DNA of 64,000 nucleotides from NCBI GenBank assembly GCA_004794785.1, contig SJOL01007501.1, positions 710,135-774,134 on the forward strand, written 5' to 3'. The translations under genes and the position numbers were made by a program. Positions 47,288 to 59,200 of this stretch are shown here, piece by piece; the stretch's first letter is position 1; each line of letters opens with the position of its first letter. This stretch comes from Opisthorchis felineus (Eukaryota; Platyhelminthes; Trematoda; Opisthorchiida; Opisthorchiidae). The notes under the pieces are model-generated. The model was given only the letters and a program-made list of their open reading frames with translations. It was not told the DNA's origin and made no database searches.

Positions 47288-47470
47288 TTATGAACGAGAG
47301 ATTCAACTTGGATTTAGGTGATTCCCCCGTGAAAACCAGACTGACACGCAAATGAGTGCATTTGACGAATTTCGTGCAACTTGGATCCAAGGCTGATGAA
47401 AACTCGTGGACTGCGGAACCGGCAATAGGCTGTCGAAGAGATCTCAGCAACCTTACGAATGGTGTGTTCC
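47288..47470 (+). repeat. F1 repeat with ribozyme core deleted
   Basis: The plus arm (47290-47372) and flank are followed by GAAAACTCG, GGACTGCGG, then AACCGGC and GGCTGTCGAAGAG. The whole CTGATGA box and helix II are missing, while the flanks and the outer helix (CAGCAACCTTA at 47446-47456) remain. Confidence 0.75.
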
Positions 47471-47689
47471 GTCTGGACTACCTTCGTTTACATTCAAGGT
47501 CAATAAGGTATATGTTGTCGTTAAGATGAGGTGCCTGCCTGCACCTCTACTAACTTCTAACACCAAAAGCAAACGTAATTACAGTCCGGAGACATAAACG
47601 GAACTATGTACTAAGGTGCAAATCAACTTGGCATTTGCCAGATATAATCAGGATACCAGCTATCAAAACGTTTTCACTAGGTAGAAGAA

Positions 47690-47965
47690 GAACACTTCGA
47701 TATCTCGAATATAGTTCCAACTGGAATTTGATACGGCCTTTGTGCAGCACATTTATTTAGAAGATATTATGAAGGTGAGGTAGTTAGCTGAGTCTCCCGC
47801 CAAAACCAATTTTTCGCAAACGAATGCATACCTTCAGTTACGCACAATATGGTGTTCAGTAAGAAGTAGAATTGTCCGAAACTCGAGAACTACGGCTGAC
47901 CGATAAGCCAGACTGGTGGTGAGCTGTCACAGCGTTGATCAGCCTTATAAACAGTTTTGTTCTCA
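47690..47965 (+). repeat. F1 repeat, second unit, decayed
   Basis: It begins with the palindromic TTCGATATCTCGAATATAG (47697-47715), continues with the arm (GTTAGCTGAGTCTCCCGCCAAAACC) and a hammerhead remnant (47880-47955) with the core unrecognisable. It lies about 220 bases after the 47288-47470 copy with unrelated sequence between, so it may be the second unit of an interrupted tandem. Confidence 0.65.
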
Positions 47966-48375
47966 AATGTTTTCGTAGCCAACTGGAACTGTTCAACGTA
48001 GTTGCAAGTCGATTATTATTTTCTGATTAACCTTTGAACATATGACATAAAAGTCTCCTGCAGAGAAAGAACATCATGCTTATGCAGGCCGGTATTAGCA
48101 ATGATTCCTTTAGTAGCAAGCTAAACATTGAGTGGCTGTCAGCAAGGACGGGTGTCTTTGGACCAAGGTCAAATTTCTAGGAGATGGAGACTGATGGAGA
48201 AAGGGAAAGGAATCACCAAAAATGGGTCCCAAGTGTCATCCCCTGCATCCTCACATTCCGTCAGTAGAGAGAAGATGGAGGACCCAAGCCGCCCCGTGTT
48301 TTTCGGCTAGCACTTCATTCAATACATTGCAGTAAATTTTTCTGACACATGCTACTCTGTATGTTGCTTGGAGCT

Positions 48376-48500
48376 TTTCGACTGCCCACTGTCGACAGAA
48401 CATAAAATTGACAGAAACTTGAGGACTACGCCCATCTAATGAACGAAAACTACAGTGGGGTGTCCTATGGTTTCCAACAACCTTATGAGTAACATTTTAT
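48376..48500 (+). repeat. F1 hammerhead domain remnant
   Basis: GAACATAAAATTGACAGAAAC, then CTAATGAACGAAAAC where the core would be, and CCAACAACCTTATGAGTAAC. The outer helix strands are clear and the core is destroyed. Confidence 0.65.
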
Positions 48501-51500
48501 GTTGACAGTACCCTAGTGTTCATTTACCTGAATCAGTGAATGTTAACTATACTGGCTGATAAAGTGCACCCACTATTCAAAAATGCAGGCCTTCTGGAGT
48601 TTTTTGTTCAAACGAAATTCAGTCGTGATATTTTCCTGGTTCACAGTCATTCTTTCTTAGAGCCCATCCAGTTTCTTGGCTGGAACTTACGTGGACTGCT
48701 AGTAAAACGAATCCATGCCTCCATTGGCGCGCGGTTCGTGCAGCAGAATTGAAAAAAGACGAAGTGAGTAGCGCGCTAAATTTAATGTCCACTAAGGATT
48801 GTTGCACATGTATTGGTACTCGCCTAGAAACAAAATATTCTTCATTAGGAGAAACGCCCCACCGCAAATCGTTCTATGCAAACAGTGTTTTTTGCCTTGT
48901 AAAGGATTAACAAAAATCCTGGCTAAAATCATTATGTCTCCGTTATTGACCCCGTAGGAAATAATATTAGAGATGGTGCTATATCGTAATTTTCGTCTTA
49001 CTCTCCTCGGTAGTGGACATCAAACATGAGGATTGCACACAAGGAAGAGTAGAAACAATGTTAGGCAGACACTGATTGGTTGATTTGTTTATATCCCATG
49101 ATCATTGCTAGGTTGAGCAAATCGTTTGCTTCACCCGTTTTGTGCGGTTCGTCGGGACTGATGTGAGTTGATCCAATTACTGATAAAAATCTTTGGGTTT
49201 GTGTTGCACAACAGGATTCGCAATGAGTTCTAGGAGTCAGTTTGATGTTTGATGTCTGACAGGTGTTTGGCTATCAACGGTGTAGGATTGTGAGTTAAAC
49301 TCGGATCTGGCAGTAGTCTCTCCAATACATAATTCGGAATGTCTCGTCGCACCTTCCGCTAGATATATGTCTGTCTTTCAGTACAAGCGACTTCGTAGCT
49401 GCAGACGCACCGGAAGACTACACGAAGGGCTGTTGTATTAAATGATCTAGGTTTACGTTTATCCTCTGGCAGCCGTTATCATTTGTTGCTGGACCGCAGT
49501 ATTCACGAGCCTTGGAGACGAAAGTGGACAGCCTCTTATGTCGCTATTCACGTGGTCTTCTTTGAAGAGAAGTAGTGAATATATATCTTCCTTACTCGCC
49601 AGTTGAACTGCGTTTGTTTGGGTGTCCACTCTACAATACCAGAGGAACCGCCTGGGCCAACCAAATGAAGGTAGGGCAATAATCTCAGTCTGCGGCTACA
49701 CTACAGCGATAGCCGACTGAAGGAATTCTCACTATTTGGCTAGCGTTTGTCACGTTTCCAAGTCAGTCCATTTCCGGATTAGGCAGTACGACTGATGTCA
49801 GCCTAAACCTGACATATCAGGATAAATGAGTGTTGAGCTGGAGGTATCAATTGTTTCGTTTGAGACAAAAAACCAGCTACTGAACATCGACATGTGTATC
49901 CCAGGTCTACAAATGTGGCACTTCTGGATATTACGGTGGCCTCAGACTGAATACACGGAGCCAAATTACAGAACTGTTCAGTAAATATCGGCTTTCGCGA
50001 AAAGTACGCTTCGTTTCTAGTGACTTTGTGCAGCTAAGCCCAACTCAGAGTGAGAGCTTATGGCAACCTTTGAGTGTACTTTGTCGTCTTCAAAGGTGTG
50101 CGATAGGGTCGTCGGATATCACACACAGATTTGCCTCAATTTCGCATTCTTCTAAGGCCAGGACAGGCACCGACGACGACGGTGTCGACCTCTTGTCAGT
50201 TTTGGGATCTCAGACATGTAGTATGCAGATAATAAGTGTAACCCATACCTGCATTCACCCTGGTCGGTGAGAGTTTAAAGCTTGTTAATAGCTTTCTCTA
50301 TCTGAGGAGTTGCGTCACGGTTGACAAATGCATTGAGGAGGAGTTATCACGGCGGAGGTAGGGTAGCTTTTGCCAAGTCAAAGCATTTATGTGTCCACTA
50401 TGAAGGGCAATGTATGCAAAACCGTACTCTATACGGCTGCAAAATGTGACCGGTACATACGAGACTGTCCGTAGAATAACAGTTTTCAGTAGCTGCTGTT
50501 TACGTAGCACTGCTGGCGCAGGATGATAGAGTTATTCACCTGGCACTGATTGCTGCAATTCTACAACTGAATGATAATATTTCACCAGATGGCTTAAAAA
50601 AATTCTGCGAATGCTTCCTCAGCGATTTCAACCATGTGCTTGGCTTCCCCTTGCGCTTCTTCTAGTAAGGTAGACAGAAGATAACCTAGTTTAAAGACAC
50701 AAAGAAACTCACAGAACTCTCAGTTTTTGTTGATTCCGTTTCTCTGCCAGATATGGGTCCGGAAGATGCGAAAACCTGTTGACTAGAAGCACTGAAACAG
50801 TTGACCGAAAACCGCATTTAGTGGCACCAGCTTCCTCTTTTTATCGCGAACCATAACGGGAAAACCAACAAGAAGGCAAATAAAAAGGTCCTTATTTTTG
50901 TGGGCTTTGGTTTTCAGATTGTAGATTTCTATGGCACTCAGTCTACATATATCTAGTAATAATAATATTAGTAATATGGCAGTCAGAGATGGGAAGAGTC
51001 AAATTTGAATTTTTTCACCTTCTGAAGAAGACCAAAGCCATCCAGTAAATGTTAATGGTCCTGCTCAGAACAAAATAGTACGATAAAGGGTAATAGATTT
51101 GAGAAAACAGTTGACAAACAGGCAACACTTTACACTGAAACTACAAGAAACAAATTGAGGGTGAAAACAGTCATTTCGTACAAAATAAACCAGCTGAGTA
51201 CATCGCCACACCACTGCGATTTTTACCCTCCCTATGATTGAGCGATCTGCCCAATGGAGATTGGTGTTTAATTTATTTGTTCTACTTTATTGTACATGTC
51301 AAAGGAATACTCTTCAAATTAGAAGTGCCCTTCTTACCTGATGATCCCGTCTACATGCTGCGTACGCCTGCATACCAGGCAGTCAGCTTAGACCAGCTCT
51401 GATGCCTTCTCATCTTGTGCGCGTGTTTTTGCGTCACTGTTGGGTTCCATTTGGACGTCAACAAATGGATCGGCTATCTGTCTGTTTGTGTTGGACGATG

Positions 51501-51676
51501 TGTGTGGGACAGAATTCCCCCCTGATGAGAGGATGATGGCTGCCAAAACGGTGATTAAAATGAGCGACACGTTACCCGAAATGATTCACTCTGTTTTGTC
51601 GATAACTCGTGTTGCAACCAGGCTAGATCGTTCTTCCAGGCATCCTTCGATCAAGTACTCCCTAGTCTGTATTAAA
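48501..51676. other. Long featureless stretch
   Basis: There are no recognised repeats or coding domains. A B-box-like GAGTTAAACTC at 49292-49302 has no partner. Confidence 0.35.
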
Positions 51677-51938
51677 CGATTTCAAATGGACTCATTTGCA
51701 AACAAATTTGGTTTTGTGGGAGACTCACCTGGAACCCAACTGAATCTCTTGTTTATGATGTTTTCAAGCAACTGAATGTGCTGCACAAGGCCGCCTGATG
51801 TTTCAGTTGGTACGATATTAATCATAATTGGGAGGTTCAGCTGGGTTCCAGGTGAGTCTTTCGCAAAAACAAATTGGTTTGCAAATGAGTTAGCCAATTT
51901 CAAGAAAAACATAAGGTTGACGGAACCTCGGGGACCGC

Positions 51939-51987
51939 GCCTACCTGATGAGCCCCAAGAAGGACGAAGCCGGACGTGGGCTGTCGA
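51939..51987 (+). ncRNA. Hammerhead ribozyme, F1, unit 1, mutated
   Basis: CTGATGA (51945-51951) is intact. Helix II is GCCC with GGAC, GAAA is changed to GAAG (51966-51969), and the cleavage triplet GTC is changed to GAC. These changes break the conserved A15.1-U16.1 pair, so this unit should not cleave. Confidence 0.75.
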
Positions 51988-52247
51988 AGAATTTTCAGCA
52001 ACCTTATGAGTAGTACATTGCGCAAAATTACATGCATCGCGATATCTCGAATATCGTAGCAACTGGAACATGAGGCGGCCTGGTGCAGCACATTCAGTTG
52101 CATGGAAACATCACAAACGAGAGATTCAGCTGGGTTCCAGGTGAGTCTCTCGCAAAACCAAATTGATTTGCAAATGAGTGTATTTCTTGAAAACAGTCCA
52201 ATTTGGGTCCAAGTAGAACATAAGGTTGACGAAAACTCGGGGACTGC

Positions 52248-52290
52248 GCCTGCCTGATGAGCCCCAAGAAGGGCGAAACCGGTCGTGGGC
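52248..52290 (+). ncRNA. Hammerhead ribozyme, F1, unit 2, intact core
   Basis: Helix I is GCCTGC (52248-52253) with GTGGGC (52285-52290), six pairs with two wobbles. CTGATGA is at 52254-52260. Helix II is GCCC (52261-52264) with GGGC (52271-52274), loop CAAGAA. GAAA is at 52275-52278 and CCGGTC at 52279-52284. Cleavage is predicted after 52284. Beyond an internal loop, helix I continues with GAAAA (52231-52235) against TTTTC (52301-52305) and ATAAGGTTG (52220-52228) against CAACCTTAT (52308-52316), nine perfect pairs. It is a type I arrangement with very short, palindromic helix III. Confidence 0.9.
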
Positions 52291-52500
52291 TGTCGAAGAA
52301 TTTTCAGCAACCTTATGAGTAGTACATTGCGCAAAATTACATGCATCGCGATATCTCGAATATCGTAGCAACTGGAACATGAGGCGGCCTGGTGCAGCAC
52401 ATTCAGTTGCATGGAAACATCACAAACGAGAGATTCAGCTGGGTTCCAGGTGAGTCTCTCGCAAAACCAAATTGATTTGCAAATGAGTGTATTTCTTGTA

Positions 52501-55500
52501 GTTTATAGTCATTTTCGTGTTAAAACGTAATAAGATTTCATCGGTTTTGAAATTTGTGTGGTGACCTATGTTCGCGTTCTAGTGCTGACCACCTGAAATG
52601 ATACAAAAGGCTTTGTAAGTTTACGCCACCAGGAATGACGTTTCGTTTTACTGATCGGCAAACACCAAACATTGTTTTCAGATAGCGTCAGGGTTGTAGC
52701 GCGAATAAAACTCACGGGCTCAGTTGACCGAGCGGACTCTGGTCACCTATTTCGTTGAAGCTCCAACGATACCCGTAAAGGCTTTGTGCGCTGACCAGGT
52801 TATACGAAAGGATGAAACAAAATGTTTTGCGCAAGTAGATCTGAGTTCGTCCGTGAGTAACATTCGAGAATATGGCCAAAAAAAGTCGGCTAAAAGAGGT
52901 GGAGTCAAGTGCTCATTTGCAGACTCATACGGTGCTCAGTGACACTCAAGTAACTACGTCGCCTGCAGCATTTTTCAATACAATGTGCTTGGCAGAAGCC
53001 ACCCAACAGCATAGTTGGATCAAGAATGAACATGTTCTAGTATCTTTCCTGGATGCAATAGTACTCTAAAGGCGCTACGAAAAGCAGCCAAGCATCAGTG
53101 TTGAACACTAATGTTATGCTGTTGGTGATGATGCTGATGACTAGGAAATCTCATTATCGACCTACTCTCGGTCTCCCGTTTTTCGAAAGACAAGGTAGGA
53201 TTCCTATCGGACTGATGGAGCATGTTTGCAATTCAAAGCTCATTTACAGACAGTCGTCTACTCTTCCGAGGTTGCCGAAGAAGTTCAGTTGTCTCAGTGT
53301 TGACACGACAGTCATTGCATTGACTACTGATGACCATCCACAGAAACTCTAACCACATCAACCGAAATACCATACTGTCAGCAAATACGGTCAATCTAAG
53401 TCAAGTGCATTATACAGCTCCTTCATTGTTGTTGGGCACCACCATAGGTGCGTACATCGTGGACCTGTGGAGAGATTCCCACTCTCAGTCTCTAGATTTT
53501 CATGAAGAGACTACACCATCTGATCACCAGCGACCAATGAGTAGTATGAACAACTTATACTTAGACAGGATATGTCATGCGTACATGATCCGGTGTGGAA
53601 TAACTTATTGGTGCAACTTCAGAAACCTTGTCACCACTTAGTAGATCCAGTAATCAGCTGGTCGGAAGTTACCGGTGAACGTGGGTTCGAAATGACACTG
53701 TCATCTGCTAAACTTTACTTGTTGATAACCAGCTTGCCTAAAGCCATACATGTAAAGGATGCCAGTTTTTAATTGAGTATAGTTAATCTCTTCCGTCGCT
53801 CATCAGTGGCTCTGAGGAAGCTATGTTCTGAATTCGCATGCAGGGCAACCACGCAGTTTGTTAGCTCCGGGTAGTGACGTACTTTTTTTGGTTTTCTCCC
53901 TTAAGGTGAACAAGTATAGCCTTCTCCGTGTGGTTTAATGCAGTACCCCTCAGCAGAAACATAAAACACTTGGTTCCGTTCTTGTGTTTCGATTCACTCA
54001 ACTGTCCGCCCATTAGTTCAGGCGTTGACTTCTTCATTCCAAACAAGCACAATCGCCTATCTATGGAGTACAGCGAGTGAGATATTGAGTATCTGGCGTG
54101 CTCAGAGACTTTCTGACTCACCGCTGGAGTGCCTCGAACTGTGCGATAGCGACCGCCCCCAGCATTTAGCCCCAATAGCGGTTTGTCCATTGGAAGCAAT
54201 TACGGTTTGACGCATTTTTATTTAAGCATGCCTCATTCTAGTGAAGTCCTAAAAACTTCCTGCTGCTCATACACCCTCAAAATGGGCAGAACTCGCTTTT
54301 GGACTCCTGCGAATCCCATTAATGTCGCACTTGAATTGCTGTAAAGAACGTTATGATTTGCATTTCTAGCTAGTTTATGAAGGATGCATTTATCAAAGGT
54401 TTTGTCAAAAACGGACCAAATTTGTTTGAACTAATAGCGCACCCATGGACAGCTTAACCTGGTCTATACTGTCAGTAAATATGCCGACTGTTTGCCTGAA
54501 GAATGGTAAATCCAGTCACACGACTTCCTGCCAAGCGGTATTAATGCAGTTCTGTTTTGAATGACAGTTAGACAGCGCTTTGCTTCGCCCCTTGGGAATC
54601 GGGCAAAGAAATCAACGCCGGATGTTGTTTTAGCGAATGACTTATGGGTGAGAGCGGGCAATTCAAACTTCTTCCTCACCTCAGTCCATACCGCGGCGAG
54701 CTATCAAGCGAAATGCACACGCCACTTATCGTGCCTGTAGAGTGGCTAAAACAGTTAATGAATTATTTTTTCCACATAATGGTTTACTGTAAATGAGTTT
54801 GGGCTGTTTCTCGGACCAGTGGGGGGACTATACGAGACTGTCAACGATCCGCGTCACAGCAGGAAAGCTATAAATCCCAATTGAGTATCGATATATGGGA
54901 CGGACCTGTTCTTTTGGTATAGTTAAGCTCTGTCAGAGGGGGAAATAGGTTTTCCTCCCATGTATCTCAGGACCAAAAAGAACCTATGAAAAATATATTT
55001 ACGACTTGATTGAAACCGAGTAGTTTTATTGCGCCGATAAATCGTTCATGAGCTGTTGCATTGGTTGATCAGTTCTGAAGTTTTTTGACAAATTCTTTAA
55101 ATGTGTATTCTACCTCATTCCCCAAGTGGGTGCATACAGGTGCAAGTGGGTTGATTGTTCGTGCTGCGTTTTGAGACGTTATTCATTCGCACATCTGGCG
55201 TGATTACTTCACGGATGACTGGCTGCGAGACTATCTTGCCGGACCACTTTGCCTTCAAACTAGGTCCTCTGTGTTAACCAAAGAGAATCCAGCTTAAGGT
55301 TCGGTCAATAGTCCAGGCCAAGTTCGTTTGGGCGTCACTTCGTCGTTCGTCTTAAGTAGATTCACGTTGCTGCGCAGTAACAGTACACCAAAGGTATGTA
55401 GATTAGCGAAACACTTACCATGCCCACCGTATTTCTGCGCTCTACAAAAAAAGATACAAAAGCCTGACTAGCTCGGCTTCTGAGCTGGGTTGATCGGGCT

Positions 55501-55856
55501 TGACACCTTGGTTAAATATTCGTCATTTCGAATGTTGCCGTACCCAGGCATTCTTCTTTTAGTCATCTTGTGCTGAACCCCAAGCCTTAGCGTCTTTCTT
55601 AAGATTTTCAACTACATAAAACCTCCTGTTATCGATTTCATGGATTCCTGCATGCTAATTGGATGTCACACCACCTTTCGCTCATCGCCCATTGGACGAA
55701 AAACGCTTTTTAAACTGATTATTTCAAGTGTATAAGCACAGCTGATTGCGCACTGCTGCTGACTCGGCTCACTGACCTCATCCAACAGTCCAATTAAGAT
55801 AGACGCCCCTCTCGGAATTAGCAAGCAGAATTGTTAGGTCCGGTAAGCAGTTTTGA
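52501..55856. other. Nothing recognised
   Basis: Several frames of 60-112 codons occur on both strands (for example 53330-53641 plus, 53861-54199 minus) without recognisable domains. No repeat family of this window is present. Confidence 0.35.
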
Positions 55857-56062
55857 AATTTCGTGGACGAGATGGCTCAGTGGTTAGAGCGCGAATTTAC
55901 TGAACGGAAGATTCGTGGTTCGAATCCGACCTCTGCCTCTCGACTTCCCCTGTCTAGGCTTGGGCAACCTGGCAGTATCCCAGATCTGGTGCTTTCTTCT
56001 GGTAGCATGACAGTTAGACACCAAAAAAGTGCTACAGCTGAACGATTAAAAACAATTTCGTG
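55857..56062 (+). mobile_element. Complete tRNA-derived SINE (F5) with 9-bp target-site duplication
   Basis: The direct repeat AATTTCGTG occurs at 55857-55865 and 56054-56062 and flanks the element exactly. Inside, the head starts with GACGAGATGGCTCAGTGG. The A box TGGCTCAGTGG is at 55873-55883 and the B box GGTTCGAATCC, a perfect consensus, at 55918-55928. The body GCTTGGGCAACCTGGCAGTAT and the end GCTGAACGATTAAAAAC are shared with 17188 and 61681. Low decay and an intact duplication suggest a fairly young insertion. It should be transcribed by Pol III and mobilised by a LINE in trans (inference). Confidence 0.92.
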
Positions 56063-56717
56063 ACCCTATTTGCTAAAGTGTAATGAACTCATACAATGAG
56101 AAGGCCCCATACCTGAGTTGCAACTCTGGCTGGTGGCTACCTCAGTACCCACCGAATTCCCCAATTTAATAGTACACGTTTTGTAGCGCAAAGCGGTCAC
56201 ACAAAATACACAGTCGAAAATCACAACAAGAACGTCAAGCGGAAATACAGCGGAGATATAACCGTGCGAAGTCTAGTTTCAGTTCTCTTGAAAGACTCCA
56301 TAATCTCCTGCTATGAAGACCTGGTAAGACGGAAAAATCGCCTTCGGAAGGTAATCACAGGCTATGCATGACAGGATGCATCCCTTCGTTCGTTATCTGG
56401 ATGGCTACACTTATAAATTTATTCAAAAATCAACAGTAAAAAGATATCTTGTCCTCAAAAAAAGTCACCGAAAGGTGAAAGTTTAGTGAAATTGCCCCCT
56501 TAAGTATCGGAACTTCTGTAATTCGGCGCTCAAATACGCAAAAGAAACAGTTCAGTTTTCTACTCTGTGAAGGCGGACTCGCGAAAAAAAGCCAATCCTT
56601 TTTTATCACTTAAAATGTATTTAAGAGTCACCACTTGCTGACAAAGAACTCATCGGAATGTTTCATGGAGATATTGAAATTTTTATTCTAAATTTCATCC
56701 AGAAAGTGCATTCGATC
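56063..56717. other. Nothing recognised
   Basis: No feature was seen. Confidence 0.35.
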
Positions 56718-56945
56718 CATACTGAAAAACCGAGAAGCTCTGTACGGCTGTTTTATCTGTGTTTGACGAGAACCATAATGCGAATCTCCCGAGTCTGTAC
56801 AACAGATTCGAACCCGTGCCCTCCCGGCCTGTATTTGATCAACCCTCAGTTAGACTGAATATAGCGCCACTCATTCTTCACCTGCGCAGTTCGCATCAGC
56901 TGGACACTGATCAACCTACTCCTAGAGTGATGAGTTCTCGAATGA
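56718..56945 (-). repeat. F2 repeat with B-box remnant
   Basis: On the minus strand, GCACGGGTTCGAATCTG (about 56819-56803) contains a good B box. The body follows: GGAGATTCGCATTATGG, a damaged core, AAAACAGC, CGTACAGAGCTTCTCGG. The GAAA box is AAAA. The outer segment (56850-56945) matches the F2 sequence beyond the head at 38728-38830 (AGACTGAATATAGCGCCACTC and beyond). Confidence 0.65.
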
Positions 56946-58392
56946 AAGGCTCATGCAATCTTGTGACATGTCCTCACTTTTGGAAAGGCTGCTCACGGTT
57001 TGATTGTGTATTAGATAAACTATATGTATTATATATATGCTATAGGTAAAGCGTACCAAGTGCATATTCTAGGTAAACAAAAGGCTGAAGAAGTTTAACT
57101 GGCTTGTGTAAGGAGATATAAACATTCGATTGTTCTCACTACATAAATGTTCTGGAGGGGATATTACGAACAGCTCAGTGACATTGCGATGCATAACCTT
57201 TATCAACACCGCCGCCTAGATCTTTTTCAAGTCATTGATAACACCGATAATAGGCACTACAGTCAACCCGAAATGGTTCAGAAATCTCATTCAATGGACC
57301 AAAGATGTGTTACTTTGGAGTGTTCTTTCAGTGGGTGTTAGAACCTGTGACTTAGAGGAGTTCTGAAATGGTGGCGTCGTTGGAGTGATGTTCCGCGCTG
57401 AACTATTTGGACCAGGTTAGAACGCGTAATAAGGGCTTTTCGCGAAAGCGTTATGCTGGTTCAATTGATTACTCAATACACAAACCACCGCTTTAGGTCG
57501 ACCAAACCGGGGGCTTCCCCCAGCCTGCGACGCGTCCACACGGTTAAATTCGTGAAACGGCCTGCATTCCCACAACCACGGAAAAATAACTCGGTACGTT
57601 CGACTAGCCATGCTGGACTCGGATTCCCGGATTTGATGACGCTAAAAACGAAAGACAGCCATGCGATGCTGTGGGCTCAGCTTCAGTCAAAAGGATCGGT
57701 GGTCTGGTGGATGTGTTGAAAGCATGACGGCGGCTAAGGACTAAAAGTCAATAAAGGCTTTGCGCTAGCTTGCCTCAGCTTGCATCAGCCTACGTGCAGC
57801 GGGACCTATTTACAAGCGAGAAAAGTACAACCGTGCGCACATCTGAACGAAATATTTGCGTGACATTTCTACCAGACCAGCCAGCTTTTGCACAAAATTC
57901 CACATTGGCAGTGTTGTTACCCGTCAACTTATCAATGGTTTCTAATGGAATTCGAATAGCCTATATTGTCAGCGTTCTGGAAAAGTCGACAAGTTGACGT
58001 CAGTTGAGTTTCAAATAAGAGAATTCCAGAGAAAGAATCCAGAATCCACTGAAAAAAGATTAGCTTGGGCGCACTTGTATTTGATCGTTCTCGCAAACAT
58101 ACCCGTGGTTGGCACCACTTTGTTCCACTCAGTGGTTTGGTTCCAAACATGAAAGACGGTCTTTGACGATCACAAACAGACTTGGAGAACATGATATAAC
58201 ACAGACGGTAAAGAACTAGCAAATACGAAAAAACAAAACTGACCATGGTTTTTAGGCGTGAAACGTTTAGCATGCAAGAGCGAAGTCCCAGGAGTTAGGA
58301 CTGATAAACGACACAGAAGATGCTGCATCCGAAAACGACGTGTGTTATTTTACGAAACAAGCAGTTAAGAGTTTGGTGGCTTGAAAAACACT
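56946..58392. other. Nothing recognised
   Basis: Short frames only. One of 88 codons (57453-57719) has no recognisable domain. Confidence 0.35.
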
Positions 58393-58555
58393 ACTCACTC
58401 TCCGACAACCCAAGACCGGTTTCAGCCTTCTTGGAGTCCATTAGATAGATGTCGACCTCAAGTCCCATAAACGAGAGATCCAGGTGGGATTTAGTTGATT
58501 CTCCCTTTAAAACCAAATTGGTTCAAAGATGAATTCCTTTCGTGAAAGTTTGCTG
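58393..58555. repeat. F1 inverted fragment pair
   Basis: A decayed minus hammerhead domain (58393-58470; GACAACCCAAGACCGGTTTC is recognisable) is joined to a plus arm (58468-58552, ATAAACGAGAGATCCAGGTGG and on). The CTGATGA box is changed to CTAATGG. Confidence 0.7.
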
Positions 58556-59200
58556 ATTTTTCTAAAGGTTATTTAGTTAAATGTAGGCTTGTACACGCTC
58601 GTGCAGTGAAACGAGTCGAAACTTCGAAATTTCACCACACTAACAAAATATTTTAACGTGTTAAGACAAAGGAAAGAATCCTTTAGGTCCAGTAATTCTT
58701 TCTTCTGAGAAGATGGCACTCAAGAAAACAGACCACGTGATGCAGACTGTGAGAATGAGGGATGGTTGTATTATACCCTGTCTATATTCAAGTTAATCAC
58801 ACCGCGAATCATCCACTAATGGCTACATTCAGTGGCTTTTTGCTACTGAAGGTAGTGGGTTCAAAGTCTCCCGGAGTTTCACATGGTACACACTGCTGAT
58901 TAGTCTTAGCCGAACAGATGTGGTGAACAAAAGACATTATTGGCTGGTCTTCAAATTTGGTTTGAGATAAGAGCATGGCCAACCCTGTGGATCAGTTTAT
59001 TCCTAAACCGATAAGTAGATCGTTGCAAGTTCTCACCCATTTAAACAACAAACTTGGTTTAGTCAGGTCAATCACTGAAACAAGTGGGAATTTGACGAAC
59101 CATGGCTTCTAGCATCCATCGATTCGGTGCAGATCATGACGCCACCATATTGTTCATTCGTCATAACCTTTCATGGACCGAGTGAAATGACAGAGGTGGT
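58556..59200. other. Nothing recognised
   Basis: A GTGGGTTCAAAG at 58856-58867 resembles a B box but lacks a matching A box. Confidence 0.3.

Larger units (their letters stand above)
51677..52500. repeat. F1 locus: inverted arm plus head-to-tail tandem, 309-bp period
   Basis: A minus F1 portion (51682-51822; terminus-like ACTCATTTGCAAAC, arm, GTGCTGCACAAGGCCGCCTG) is joined to a plus tandem. The tandem holds a partial arm (51832-51892), hammerhead 1 (about 51905-52010), a full arm (52035-52190), hammerhead 2 (52215-52320) and a full arm (52340-52496). CTGATGA recurs at 51945 and 52254, exactly 309 bases apart. The post-ribozyme segments (from about 52012 and 52321) are virtually identical, which implies recent or homogenised duplication. 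A 170-codon minus frame (51900-52412) simply reads across the repeat. Interpretation: a retrozyme-like tandem dimer. Confidence 0.9.

Noticed and set aside
55866..55940. A functional tRNA gene
   Set aside because: A and B boxes are good, but no acceptor stem closes, and a SINE body with target-site duplications follows.
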